Positions 31,545-39,056 of a stretch of 64,000 bases of DNA are shown here, in pieces. Within the stretch, counting starts at the first letter, position 1. Every line of letters begins with the position of its first letter. The DNA is taken from contig DDFC01000029.1 of NCBI GenBank assembly GCA_002336895.1, positions 117,757 through 181,756 on the forward strand, written 5' to 3'. The notes under the pieces are model-generated. The model ran no database searches, was not told where the DNA came from, and saw only the letters and a program-made list of their open reading frames with translations. The stretch is from Verrucomicrobiaceae bacterium UBA1938. GTDB taxonomy: Bacteria; Verrucomicrobiota; Verrucomicrobiia; Verrucomicrobiales; Verrucomicrobiaceae. The translations under genes were made by a program, and so were the position numbers.

Positions 31545-32927
31545 CTACAGCGTTTTCAGCAGCTTGTCGTGGATGCCGTCGAAGCCGCCGTTGCTGAAGA
31601 CGACGATAACGTCTCCAGTGCGGGTTTCCTGCTTGAGGCGGGAGACGATAGCGTCGGTGCTGGCTTCGAAGTAGCAGGGCTTGCCGCGAGCGGTGACTGA
31701 CTGGGCCACCTTGGCAGTGTCCAGGCGCTGGTCAGCGGCCACCTTTTCGGGATTGGCCACGGCGGCGATTACTGAGCCATCGGCTTCGGTAAGGGCATCG
31801 ATGAGTTCGTTTTGCAGCACGTTGCGGCGGCTGGTATTGGAGCGTGGCTCGAAGAGGGCCCAGAGGCGGCGGCCGGCGTAGCGCTGGCGAAGGCCGCGCA
31901 GGGTCTCGCGGATGGCGGTGGGGTGGTGGCCGAAGTCGTCGATGATGGTGATGCCGTGGGCCTCTCCACGCTCCTGCTGGCGGCGGCGGATGCCTCGGAA
32001 GCTTTCCAGGCCGGAGCGGATTTCGTCATCGCTCAGCCCGGCAAAACGGGCGGCGCAGACGCACATGGCGGCATTGCGTGCATTGAACTCGCCGACCATG
32101 GGGACTTCGAAGGCGACGCCGTTGATTTCAAACTGAGTGCTCTCAGGCGTGGTGCCGGTGATGGTGATGCGATAGTCGCAATCAGAGCCCAGGCCGACGG
32201 TCTTGAGCGGGGCGGGGCATTTGGCGCGCAGGCTGAGGCAGTTGGGGTCGTCGCCATTGACGAGCACGAGTCCGTTGCGCGGAACCGTGTTGAGGAAGCG
32301 CTGGAAGGAGAGCAGGATTTCATCGAGGTCGCGGAAGATGTCCGCGTGGTCGAACTCGATGTTGTTCACGATGGCGCACTCCGGCAGGTAGTGGAGGAAC
32401 TTGCTGCGCTTGTCGAAGTAGGCGGTGTCGTATTCGTCTCCTTCGATGACGAAGAGATCGGAATGGGTGAAGCGGGCACCGGAGTCAAAATTTTCGGGAA
32501 CGCCGCCGATCATGAAGCCGGGGTTTTTGCCCGCGTGCTCGTAGATCCAGGCGAGCATGGTGGTGGTGGTGGTCTTGCCGTGGGTGCCGCTGATGACGAA
32601 GCTGCGCTTGCCCTGGATGACCTCACGCTTGAGCATTTCCGCCATAGAGACATAGGGCAGCTTTTTCTCCAGCAGGGCCTCGAGTTCGGGATTGCCACGG
32701 GAGATGGCGTTGCCGACGACATAGACATCGGCATTGAGAGGCAGGTTTTCCGGCTTGTAGCCTTCGGTGACAGTGATGCCTGCATTACGCAGCACGTCGC
32801 TCATGGGCGGATAGACCTGGCTGTCTGAGCCGCTGATGGTGTGGCCGAGGGCGCGCAGCGCGACTGCGGTGGAGCCCATTGCGGTGCCGCAGATGCCGAT
32901 GAAATGGATGTGCTTGGGAGATGCCAT
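31545..32927 (-). CDS. mpl: UDP-N-acetylmuramate--tripeptide ligase Mpl (murein recycling)
   Basis: Ligates the recycled tripeptide L-Ala-gamma-D-Glu-meso-DAP to UDP-MurNAc in peptidoglycan recycling. 460 aa, Mur-ligase fold: N-terminal HFIGICGTAMGSTA, the ATP-binding P-loop FVISGTHGKTTTTTM (about 111-123), and EGDEYDTAYFDKRSKFLHYLPE, the block that distinguishes Mpl from MurC, followed by NNIEFDHADIF. The C-terminal Mur_ligase_C shows DDFGHHPTAI and LFEPRSNTSRRN. It sits convergent to the L,D-transpeptidase gene, so two peptidoglycan-related genes adjoin. Confidence 0.92.
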   Translation of the reverse strand: MASPKHIHFIGICGTAMGSTAVALRALGHTISGSDSQVYPPMSDVLRNAGITVTEGYKPENLPLNADVYVVGNAISRGNPELEALLEKKLPYVSMAEMLKREVIQGKRSFVISGTHGKTTTTTMLAWIYEHAGKNPGFMIGGVPENFDSGARFTHSDLFVIEGDEYDTAYFDKRSKFLHYLPECAIVNNIEFDHADIFRDLDEILLSFQRFLNTVPRNGLVLVNGDDPNCLSLRAKCPAPLKTVGLGSDCDYRITITGTTPESTQFEINGVAFEVPMVGEFNARNAAMCVCAARFAGLSDDEIRSGLESFRGIRRRQQERGEAHGITIIDDFGHHPTAIRETLRGLRQRYAGRRLWALFEPRSNTSRRNVLQNELIDALTEADGSVIAAVANPEKVAADQRLDTAKVAQSVTARGKPCYFEASTDAIVSRLKQETRTGDVIVVFSNGGFDGIHDKLLKTL

Positions 32928-33111
32928 GGAGGAGGAAGGGCGTGGTGCAGACCCACGCGAAGGCGGGTACTAAAGCAGGCCTTTCCGCCCCCTGCTAAAA
33001 GAAAGTTCAGCTCTGTGGGAATAATCGCCGGGGCGGGGGCTCATACGCAGCGATGGCCGGAACCACCGGCCAGCCGGAACTCCAAACAATACAACGCATA
33101 CCACCACAGTC

Positions 33112-33372
33112 ATGAGCACCAAGCACATCATCGCCGCCGCCGCATTCACCGGTCTCCTTTCCGGAGCCTACGCAGCCCAGACCACCACCACGCAGAAGGC
33201 CGCCAGCCTGGGCGTCTCCATCGAGAAGATGGCAGACAAGGGCCAGCACACCTGCAAGGGACACAATGACTGCAAGGGCCAGGGCGGCTGCAAGTCCGGT
33301 GACAACGGCTGCAAGGGCAAGAACTCCTGCAAGGGCAAAGGCGGCTGCAACACCATGCCGAAGAAGCCCTGA
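33112..33372 (+). CDS. secreted cysteine-rich bufferin-like peptide precursor (BufA type)
   Basis: 86 aa: a signal peptide (MSTKHIIAAAAFTGLLSGAYAA), a short linker, and six cysteines at 48, 54, 60, 67, 73 and 79 arranged as two copies of C-K-G-x-N-x-C-K-G-x-G-G-C. In known bufferins, cysteines are converted by the MNIO enzyme BufB into thiooxazole-type groups that bind copper in the periplasm. Here the adjoining gene is a BufB/DUF692 enzyme and the next is BufC, so it is very likely the substrate. It matches BufA2-like precursors better than the DUF2282 (BufA1) type. Start ATG 33112. Confidence 0.8.
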   Translation: MSTKHIIAAAAFTGLLSGAYAAQTTTTQKAASLGVSIEKMADKGQHTCKGHNDCKGQGGCKSGDNGCKGKNSCKGKGGCNTMPKKP

Positions 33373-33460
33373 TGCCGGGCTGAATGGGTGGGGGTGTGCA
33401 AGCGTTCGCGTGCTCCCACTCATTCGTCATTCTGAATTCTCCACGCGTTCCTTTTTTCCC

Positions 33461-34306
33461 ATGCCAGCCAACCCACACAACGGTAACACTGATCTCGGCA
33501 TCGGTCTCGGACTCCGGGTGCCGCACTACCGGCACATCTTGGAGAAGAAGCCTGTGTGCGACTGGTTTGAGATCATCTCTGAAAACTTCATGGTCGATGG
33601 CGGCAGGCCGCTGGAAGTGCTGGACAGCATTTTGGAGCAGTACCGCGTGGTGCAGCATGGGGTGTCGATGTACTTTGGCAACGCGGATCCGCTGAACCGA
33701 GAGCACCTCAAAAAGCTGAAGCGGCTGGTAAAACGCACCAACACACCCTGGCTCTCCGACCATCTCTGCTGGGGCAGCGTGGACGGGCGATGCTCGCATG
33801 ACCTGCTGCCCATGCCTTACACGATGAGCGTGGCCAAGCATACAGCAGAGAAGATCCGGCAGGCACGCGACTTTCTGGAGGTGCCCATCTGCGTGGAGAA
33901 TGTGAGCAGCTACGCGGAATTCACCCAAAACGAGATGACGGAATGGGAGTTTCTCAACGAAGTGGTGGAGCATGCCGACTGCGGCATCCTGCTGGATGTA
34001 AACAACATCTATGTTTCCTCAGAGAATCACGGGTTTGATCCTTTTGAGTACCTGAGGGCTGTGCCTCATCATCGCGTGGGGCAGATCCACATTGCCGGGC
34101 ACACTCGGCTGGACCACGTGATTCTCGACACGCATGATCATCCCGTGCCGAATCCCGTGTGGGATTTGTATGAGGCTGCGATTCAAGCCTGCGGCAGCAC
34201 GGCCACACTGCTGGAATGGGATGACAAGATCCCCAGCTTTGATGAGGTCCATGCCGAAGCTCTAAAAGCCAACCAGTATCTCCATGAGCATGCCCACGCC
34301 GCCTAG
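33461..34306 (+). CDS. bufB: MNIO-family (DUF692) enzyme, BufB-like
   Basis: 281 aa from ATG 33461; the frame upstream (33266) overlaps the precursor in another frame and is a shadow. MNIO enzymes are TIM-barrel, multinuclear iron-dependent oxidases that modify cysteines of RiPP precursors. Signatures: GIGLGLRVPHYRHIL, WFEIISENFM, VVQHGVSMYFG, LSDHLCW, IPVCVENVSSY-like EVPICVENVSSYA, GILLDVNNIYVSSENHGFD (conserved D-N-N), QIHIAGHTRLDHVILDTHDHPV with metal-binding His/Asp. The neighbour precursor supplies the substrate; BufC follows with a 23-base overlap. Confidence 0.9.
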   Translation: MPANPHNGNTDLGIGLGLRVPHYRHILEKKPVCDWFEIISENFMVDGGRPLEVLDSILEQYRVVQHGVSMYFGNADPLNREHLKKLKRLVKRTNTPWLSDHLCWGSVDGRCSHDLLPMPYTMSVAKHTAEKIRQARDFLEVPICVENVSSYAEFTQNEMTEWEFLNEVVEHADCGILLDVNNIYVSSENHGFDPFEYLRAVPHHRVGQIHIAGHTRLDHVILDTHDHPVPNPVWDLYEAAIQACGSTATLLEWDDKIPSFDEVHAEALKANQYLHEHAHAA

Positions 34307-35162
34307 CAGACTACGCACGAATAATGATCTGCGCCATTTGCAGCGCACGATGGCCGCCGCACTGATGCAGCCGCTTACGAAGCAGGATCGGCTGCGGAAG
34401 GGGACGCAGGCAGAGTTCATGGCGCCGAATGACCGAATGAGCGGATTTGAACGGCTGGAAATATATGCGCGGCAATACTGGTTTCGACTGCTCGACTGCC
34501 TCTATGACGACTACCCGGCACTGCGGGCGTTTATGGGCGAGCGCCGTTTTCATCAGCTCTGCCGGAACTACCTGGCGCAGCACCCGAGCACATCGTGGAC
34601 TTTGAGAAACCTTGGTTCCGAGCTGCCGTCCTTCATCACGGAACCGAGGGCAAGAGACATCGCGCAGGTGGAATGGGCACAGACGCTGGCCTTTGATGAG
34701 GCGCAGAAAGAGCCGCTGCATGTGGATGATCTGCTGGGGGAAGACCCCACCGTGCTGCGCCTGGGGCTGCAACCCTGCGTAGTGCTGCTGAAGACGGATC
34801 ATGCGGTGGATCACTTCATCACGGCTTTGAAAAAAACAGATGCTGAAGTGCGGGGCTCCGCCAGCCAGGCTGTGTCGGAGGCACCTTCCCGAGCGGAAGT
34901 GGTGAAGGCGCCGAGACTCAGGCGCGAGCGTGTGCATCTGGCGGTGCACCGCCATGACAACCAGCTTTACTTCAAACGGCTGGCTCCCGAGGCTCATGGC
35001 CTGCTCTGCGCACTACGGGATGGTCTGCCGCTGACGGAGGCCATCGAGGCCGCGCTGGCCGAGGCCGGCGCTGAGACTGACTGGCCAGCGCAGATCCGAA
35101 ACTGGTTCACCGAATTTTCCCAGCTCGGCTGGTTCGTCAAAAACTCCCCCCGCAAATCATGA
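34284..35162 (+). CDS. bufC: BufC-like (DUF2063) partner protein
   Basis: 292 aa. DUF2063/BufC is the usual second component of bufferin clusters and is thought to dock the precursor to the MNIO enzyme. The typical N-terminal segment is seen here as FMAPNDRMSGFERLEIYARQYWFRLLDCLYDDYPALRAFMG, and the C-terminal half shows ERVHLAVHRHDNQLYFKRLAPEAHGLLCALRDG. It overlaps BufB by 23 bases and ends in an ATGA overlap with the next gene, so the operon is tightly coupled. Confidence 0.88.
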   Translation: MSMPTPPSRLRTNNDLRHLQRTMAAALMQPLTKQDRLRKGTQAEFMAPNDRMSGFERLEIYARQYWFRLLDCLYDDYPALRAFMGERRFHQLCRNYLAQHPSTSWTLRNLGSELPSFITEPRARDIAQVEWAQTLAFDEAQKEPLHVDDLLGEDPTVLRLGLQPCVVLLKTDHAVDHFITALKKTDAEVRGSASQAVSEAPSRAEVVKAPRLRRERVHLAVHRHDNQLYFKRLAPEAHGLLCALRDGLPLTEAIEAALAEAGAETDWPAQIRNWFTEFSQLGWFVKNSPRKS

Positions 35163-35617
35163 AAGCCTGGACTCTTGCCAACTCTATTCTCGACCGTGCC
35201 GCCAGCTGGCTGCCGAATCCTTTTCTCTTGAGCATCCGTCTCTATTGGGGATGGCAGTTTTTCCAGACGGGGAAAGGCAAGCTGAGCGACATCAGCGCGC
35301 CCACGGCCTTTTTCACCGAGCTGGGCATTCCGTTTCCGAAGCTCAACGCCTACCTGGCCGGCGGAACGGAGTGTCTTGGCGGGCTGCTGCTACTGGCAGG
35401 GCTTTTTTCCCGGATGACCTGCGTGCCGCTCATTTTCACCATGCTGGTGGCGTATGGCACTGCGCATCTGGATGTGGTCAAAACGATCTGGTCGGATCCT
35501 GACTCCTTTGTGACAGCGCCGCCTTTTCTCTTTCTGCTGGCTGCGGTGACCGTCTTCATTTTTGGCCCGGGCAGGCTTTCTGTGGATGAGCTGCTGCTGC
35601 GCCGAAAAAAATTCTGA
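35159..35617 (+). CDS. DoxX-family membrane protein of the bufferin operon
   Basis: 152 aa with four transmembrane helices. Family blocks: FLLSIRLYWGWQFFQTGKGKLSDI (the R...g..f...G..Kl motif), NAYLAGGTECLGGLLLLAGLFSR and a final helix FLFLLAAVTVFIFGPG. DoxX proteins accompany bufferin operons (the fourth gene of the Caulobacter gig cluster is one) and may supply electrons or quinone coupling. ATGA overlap with bufC. Confidence 0.88.
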   Translation: MKAWTLANSILDRAASWLPNPFLLSIRLYWGWQFFQTGKGKLSDISAPTAFFTELGIPFPKLNAYLAGGTECLGGLLLLAGLFSRMTCVPLIFTMLVAYGTAHLDVVKTIWSDPDSFVTAPPFLFLLAAVTVFIFGPGRLSVDELLLRRKKF

Positions 35618-35675
35618 AGAACCGGGAATAAACTTCAGGCCAGATTCTCCCACCTTCATTCCCGCCCATGAATTC

Positions 35676-36275
35676 ATGGAACTCGCCCTTCAATTCGGCA
35701 TTGAACTGCCTGCAACCCGCACGATACCTCGCAGCGTGACTGAAACCGTGCCCAGCTTTGAGCAGATCGTGGATGCCCACTATCAGGGACTCTACCGCTT
35801 TGCGCTGAGCATGAGCCGGCGCGATGCCACGGCACAGGATTTGGTGCAGCAGACCTTCCTGCAGTGGGCGAAGAAGGGGCACACCCTGCGGGATGCCTCC
35901 AAGGTGAAGACGTGGCTCTTTACGACGATCTATCGCGAGTGGCTGGCCATCGCCCGGCGGGAAAAGAAATTCGAAGAGGTCGAATTTGAAGCCGAGCTGC
36001 ATGGAGCCTCGCAAAAAGAGGATGACGGGGATAATCCCCGTGTGGACAGCGCCACACTGCAGACCGCGCTGGAAGAACTGGAACCGAACTACCGTGCTCC
36101 GCTGGTGCTTTTTTATCTCAAAGAGCTATCTTACCGTGACATTGCCGAAACGCTGGGGGTGCCCATCGGCACGGTGATGTCCCGACTTTCCCGCGCCAAG
36201 GACAGCCTGCGTGCCATTTTGCATCGCCTCGAACATACGACTCCCTCCAACATCATTCCCATCACCGCATCGTGA
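35676..36275 (+). CDS. ECF-family RNA polymerase sigma factor
   Basis: 199 aa from ATG 35676, 58 bases after the DoxX gene; the frame to 35562 is not used. Region 2: FEQIVDAHYQGLYRFALSMSRRDATAQDLVQQTFLQWAKKG, with the typical DLVQQTFLQ of region 2.3/2.4, and WLFTTIYREWL. Region 4: LEELEPNYRAPLVLFYLKELSYRDIAETLGVPIGTVMSRLSRAKDSL, the helix-turn-helix binding the -35 box. No C-terminal extension. It directly follows the bufferin genes and overlaps the anti-sigma gene (GTGA), suggesting the operon is controlled by this factor. Confidence 0.92.
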   Translation: MELALQFGIELPATRTIPRSVTETVPSFEQIVDAHYQGLYRFALSMSRRDATAQDLVQQTFLQWAKKGHTLRDASKVKTWLFTTIYREWLAIARREKKFEEVEFEAELHGASQKEDDGDNPRVDSATLQTALEELEPNYRAPLVLFYLKELSYRDIAETLGVPIGTVMSRLSRAKDSLRAILHRLEHTTPSNIIPITAS

Positions 36276-36997
36276 ACCGCGAAGAAGCCAGACTCGAACT
36301 CGACGCCACGACGCTCCGTCCGCAGGATGCGTCGCCGGAGGCGCGTGCGATGGCGGAGAGCGATGCTGAACTGGGCGCGTGGCTGGAGAAGCGCACGGCG
36401 TTTGATGAACAGGTGGCCGAGGTCTTTGCGGCAACGGTGCCTGCGGGCTTGCGCGAAAGCATTTTGCAAAATGCGCGGAAGCCTGCGCGACGCCCGATGC
36501 GCTGGATGATTCCCACCCTGGCAGCGGCTGCTGCTGCTATTGCGCTGGGCTGGACGCTGCTGTGGCCGGTGGAAAGCAACATGCCTGGTTGGCAGGCGGA
36601 ATCACTCGCTGCAGTGACGAAGGTGGAATATGGCGTGTCCAAGGTGCACCTGTCGCGTGACTTTGAGGCCATCAAAAAGATGCTGGTGGCCGACCAGTCA
36701 CCTACGCCTGAACATCTGCCCGGAAAGGTGGGGGCCATGCCCGTGCTGGCCTGCAAGTGCATCAAGGTGGCCGGGCGCTCGGCCTCGATCATCTGCTTTG
36801 AGATTGAGCCTGGCAAAGAGGCCCATCTGGTGGTGATGGACAATGCTGGAATGAGCAATGTGCCGCCTCAACTCCAGCCACAGTTCAAGGCGTGCAAGAA
36901 CTGGAACGTGGCCAGTTGGAGTGACGGTGGGCAGAGCTTCATCCTGGCCACGCGGGCTGATGAGGCGGCGCTGAAGAGGCTGTTTGGGCTGACGTAA
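36272..36997 (+). CDS. probable membrane anti-sigma factor
   Basis: 241 aa starting with GTG 36272, whose GTGA overlaps the sigma-factor stop. A cytosolic N-terminal half (about 1-70, helical, with EARAMAESDAELGAWLEKRTAFDEQVAEVF), one transmembrane helix (MIPTLAAAAAAIALGWTLLW) and a periplasmic domain (about 100-241) containing CKCIKVAGRSASIICFEI with CxC and further cysteines. It resembles DUF3379-like or ASD-type anti-sigmas only loosely; assignment rests on position and topology. The periplasmic cysteines could sense metal or redox state, which is inference. Confidence 0.72.
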   Translation: MNREEARLELDATTLRPQDASPEARAMAESDAELGAWLEKRTAFDEQVAEVFAATVPAGLRESILQNARKPARRPMRWMIPTLAAAAAAIALGWTLLWPVESNMPGWQAESLAAVTKVEYGVSKVHLSRDFEAIKKMLVADQSPTPEHLPGKVGAMPVLACKCIKVAGRSASIICFEIEPGKEAHLVVMDNAGMSNVPPQLQPQFKACKNWNVASWSDGGQSFILATRADEAALKRLFGLT

Positions 36998-37000
36998 GTG

Positions 37001-37291
37001 CTATAACAAGCTACGCCAGTTTCGTGGGTCGCGCTTTTCGTGAGCTACGCCAACCCCCCACACTGTTTCTTCAAGAATCCGGTAGATAATTAAATATGGG
37101 AATGTCCGCATCAGATAGCGTCGAGTCCGACGTGAAAGCGGCTTGCCGGTGGTCGGATACCGGGACAACCATGATGTGGCGGCTTCTAGGCATTGCAGAA
37201 AATGGGCCGAAGCTTTTGCTGAGCGCTCCTGGTAATAAGAGAAAGCCTCTAGCGATTCTGCGCGAGCAGCATCCGTGAATAGCACCTTCAT
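37001..37291 (-). CDS. ParE/RelE-superfamily toxin (second TA module)
   Basis: 96 aa, ParE/RelE fold: KVLFTDAARAESLEAFSYYQERSAKASAHFLQCLEAATSWLSRYP, then GKPLSRRTRRYLMRTFPYLIIYRI and the final VWGVGVAHEKRDPRNW, the strand-plus-basic end typical of these toxins. The start overlaps the antitoxin stop by four bases (ATGA). Convergent with the bufferin operon; its stop lies three bases from the anti-sigma stop. Confidence 0.82.
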   Translation of the reverse strand: MKVLFTDAARAESLEAFSYYQERSAKASAHFLQCLEAATSWLSRYPTTGKPLSRRTRRYLMRTFPYLIIYRILEETVWGVGVAHEKRDPRNWRSLL

Positions 37292-37506
37292 GCACGCGAC
37301 ATGCCTCTGAGCTCGGTCAAAACATCTGATGCAGAATGCAGTTTCATCTCACCGTGCTCGACTGCATCCACCCGGTCTTCCATCTCGCCAACAAGTCGAG
37401 CTTCCCATGCGGCATCACATGAGTCGATGATTAGCTCATCCAGCAATGATGCTTGCTCAGTGGCTGGCAATTGCAGAAATGCCTGACGAAGAACAGATGC
37501 GGTCAT
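37288..37506 (-). CDS. antitoxin, addiction module component (second TA module)
   Basis: 72 aa from ATG 37506 (MTASVLRQAFLQLPATEQASLL); the frame to 37539 is possible but unsupported. The sequence LPATEQASLLDELI and the acidic EMEDRVDAVEHGEMKL match the addiction module component (TIGR02574-like) type, the same class as the antitoxin at 2516. Overlaps the toxin gene by four bases. Expected to neutralise the toxin and autorepress. Confidence 0.75.
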   Translation of the reverse strand: MTASVLRQAFLQLPATEQASLLDELIIDSCDAAWEARLVGEMEDRVDAVEHGEMKLHSASDVLTELRGMSRA

Positions 37507-37552
37507 GTGCGATGATAATTCTTCACCAGAAACGGGCAAGAATCAATCTTAG

Positions 37553-37954
37553 CTACGGGATCTCCTTGAGCTTGATGTCGGCTTTACCGATGACGGTGTG
37601 GCAGTTCATGCACTGCTGGCGGAGGGAGGAGAAGGCGGCGGTGGAGGTTTTGGCGTCGTGCTTTTGCAGTGCGGTTTTGAGGGCTGCAAAGGGACCGTTC
37701 TCCCAGCCGGTAAGGAGGGGGCGAATGTCCACCTTGCCACCGGGGCTTTTCTGAGTGGGGGCGCTTTGGACGGTTTTGGCCACGCTGGAGTGCATGCGCT
37801 CGGCCATTTCAAGAGCGGCATCCCACTGGCCGGACTGCTGAAGGGTGCGTGTGGCCTGCAGTTTGCTTTGCGCCGCGTGCATGCGGTGCACATTGATGAA
37901 GCTGGCGCATGAGGCCAGTGCGAGCACCGAGGAGAAGAGGAAGAAGCGCTTCAT
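37553..37954 (-). CDS. exported monohaem cytochrome c-like protein
   Basis: 133 aa from ATG 37954, which gives a signal/lipobox-like start (MKRFFLFSSVLALASCAS). A single haem-c motif CMNCH lies near the C-terminus (LRQQCMNCHTVIGK). The rest (SKLQATRTLQQSGQWDAALEMAERM) is helical, like cytochrome c-prime / class II cytochromes, where the CxxCH is also C-terminal. Probably a small periplasmic or lipid-anchored electron carrier. The frame beyond 37954 is antisense to nothing useful and not used. Confidence 0.75.
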   Translation of the reverse strand: MKRFFLFSSVLALASCASFINVHRMHAAQSKLQATRTLQQSGQWDAALEMAERMHSSVAKTVQSAPTQKSPGGKVDIRPLLTGWENGPFAALKTALQKHDAKTSTAAFSSLRQQCMNCHTVIGKADIKLKEIP

Positions 37955-37973
37955 AGCAGGTGAGGGAAAGCAA

Positions 37974-38972
37974 TCACCGTCCTTCAAACCTGTCACGTCC
38001 TTTTGCGAGGGCTGCGATTTTTCGGTCGGCCACGCTTCGCTTAAGCATCCAGAAACCGCAGTCTGGGTGAATGAACCTAACCCGGCCTGAGCCGAGTTTT
38101 TTCTCCGCCTCTTCGATACGGCGGGCGATTTCATCGGGGGTTTCGATGTGGTTGACCTTGATGTCCACGACACCGAGGCCGACGCCGATTTTTGGGTCTA
38201 GGTCTTTGAGGGCGTCCAAGTCGGTGGCGGGCCTATGGGCGAGCTCAAGAACGAGGTGGTCGGCACGCAGTGAGTTCAGGAAAGCGATGAGTGCTGCCCA
38301 TTCGCCTTTTTGAATGGTCTGGCCACCGTAGTTGCCAAAGCAGAAGTGCACGGCCTTGGTGCCTTTGACGGCGTCCAGCACACGATTGATGCCAGCGGCG
38401 GCGATGGGGGCGTCTGAGGGATTGCCGGGGATGTTGGCCTCATCGACCTGAACGCAGTCGCACTGGAGTTCAGCAGCCTGAGCGGCGAGGGCATCGGCGA
38501 TGGCCATATTGAGCGCTTCGAAATCGTGGTAGTGTGTGTCGAGCAGCGTGCGGGCCAGCATGTAGGGGCTAGTAAGGGTAAACTTGAATGCACCACCCGC
38601 CGCTCTTGCGGCACGGGCGCAGTCTTCAGGGAGATTCAGGACGCCTTCTGTGATGGGGCCGCGAACTACGGCTGCGGGTTTGCTACGGAAGGCCATTTCG
38701 TTTTTTGCACGGAATGCGGCGGCGTCCGCACGACCCACGCGGCTGTCGATGCCACCGAGCTTGTGGACGAAGTATTCGATCATCCCGTTGGTGTCGGGAT
38801 GGTTGACATCAAAGCGGTAGAGCTCGCCATCTGTGGGCAGATCAATGCCGGCCTGGCGCTGGGTGTCGAAGACCACGCGGGTGGCGTCGATGACGGCGGC
38901 CTCGCTGGGCAGAGCGCTGAGCCATTCGGGGACAGGATAGGAGCCGACGGTAGTGGTCTGGATGATGGGCAT
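37974..38972 (-). CDS. MetE-like cobalamin-independent methyltransferase
   Basis: 332 aa, a single UROD/MetE-like TIM barrel: TTTVGSYPVPEWL at the start (the typical tTtVGSyPrp), DLPTDGELYRFD, GPITEGVL, QVDEANIPGNP, and zinc ligands in VHFCFGNYGG (His, Cys), ELAHRP and HPDCGFWML (Cys). Only the catalytic barrel of MetE is present, as in short methyltransferase-like paralogues that act on other thiols or methylated substrates. No corrinoid partner nearby. Separated from the cytochrome gene by 19 bases on the same strand. Confidence 0.82.
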   Translation of the reverse strand: MPIIQTTTVGSYPVPEWLSALPSEAAVIDATRVVFDTQRQAGIDLPTDGELYRFDVNHPDTNGMIEYFVHKLGGIDSRVGRADAAAFRAKNEMAFRSKPAAVVRGPITEGVLNLPEDCARAARAAGGAFKFTLTSPYMLARTLLDTHYHDFEALNMAIADALAAQAAELQCDCVQVDEANIPGNPSDAPIAAAGINRVLDAVKGTKAVHFCFGNYGGQTIQKGEWAALIAFLNSLRADHLVLELAHRPATDLDALKDLDPKIGVGLGVVDIKVNHIETPDEIARRIEEAEKKLGSGRVRFIHPDCGFWMLKRSVADRKIAALAKGRDRFEGR

Positions 38973-39056
38973 GCGGCAGACTAGTCAGCATCGTGAAGGC
39001 ATGGAAGCCACGAGTGCCAAAGTCCAAAGGCAGGCAGGCATCTGACAAGCAGGCGG

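Noticed and set aside
33266..33460. Upstream extension of the bufB frame
   Set aside because: Overlaps the precursor in another frame and is Ala/Arg-rich; true start is ATG 33461.
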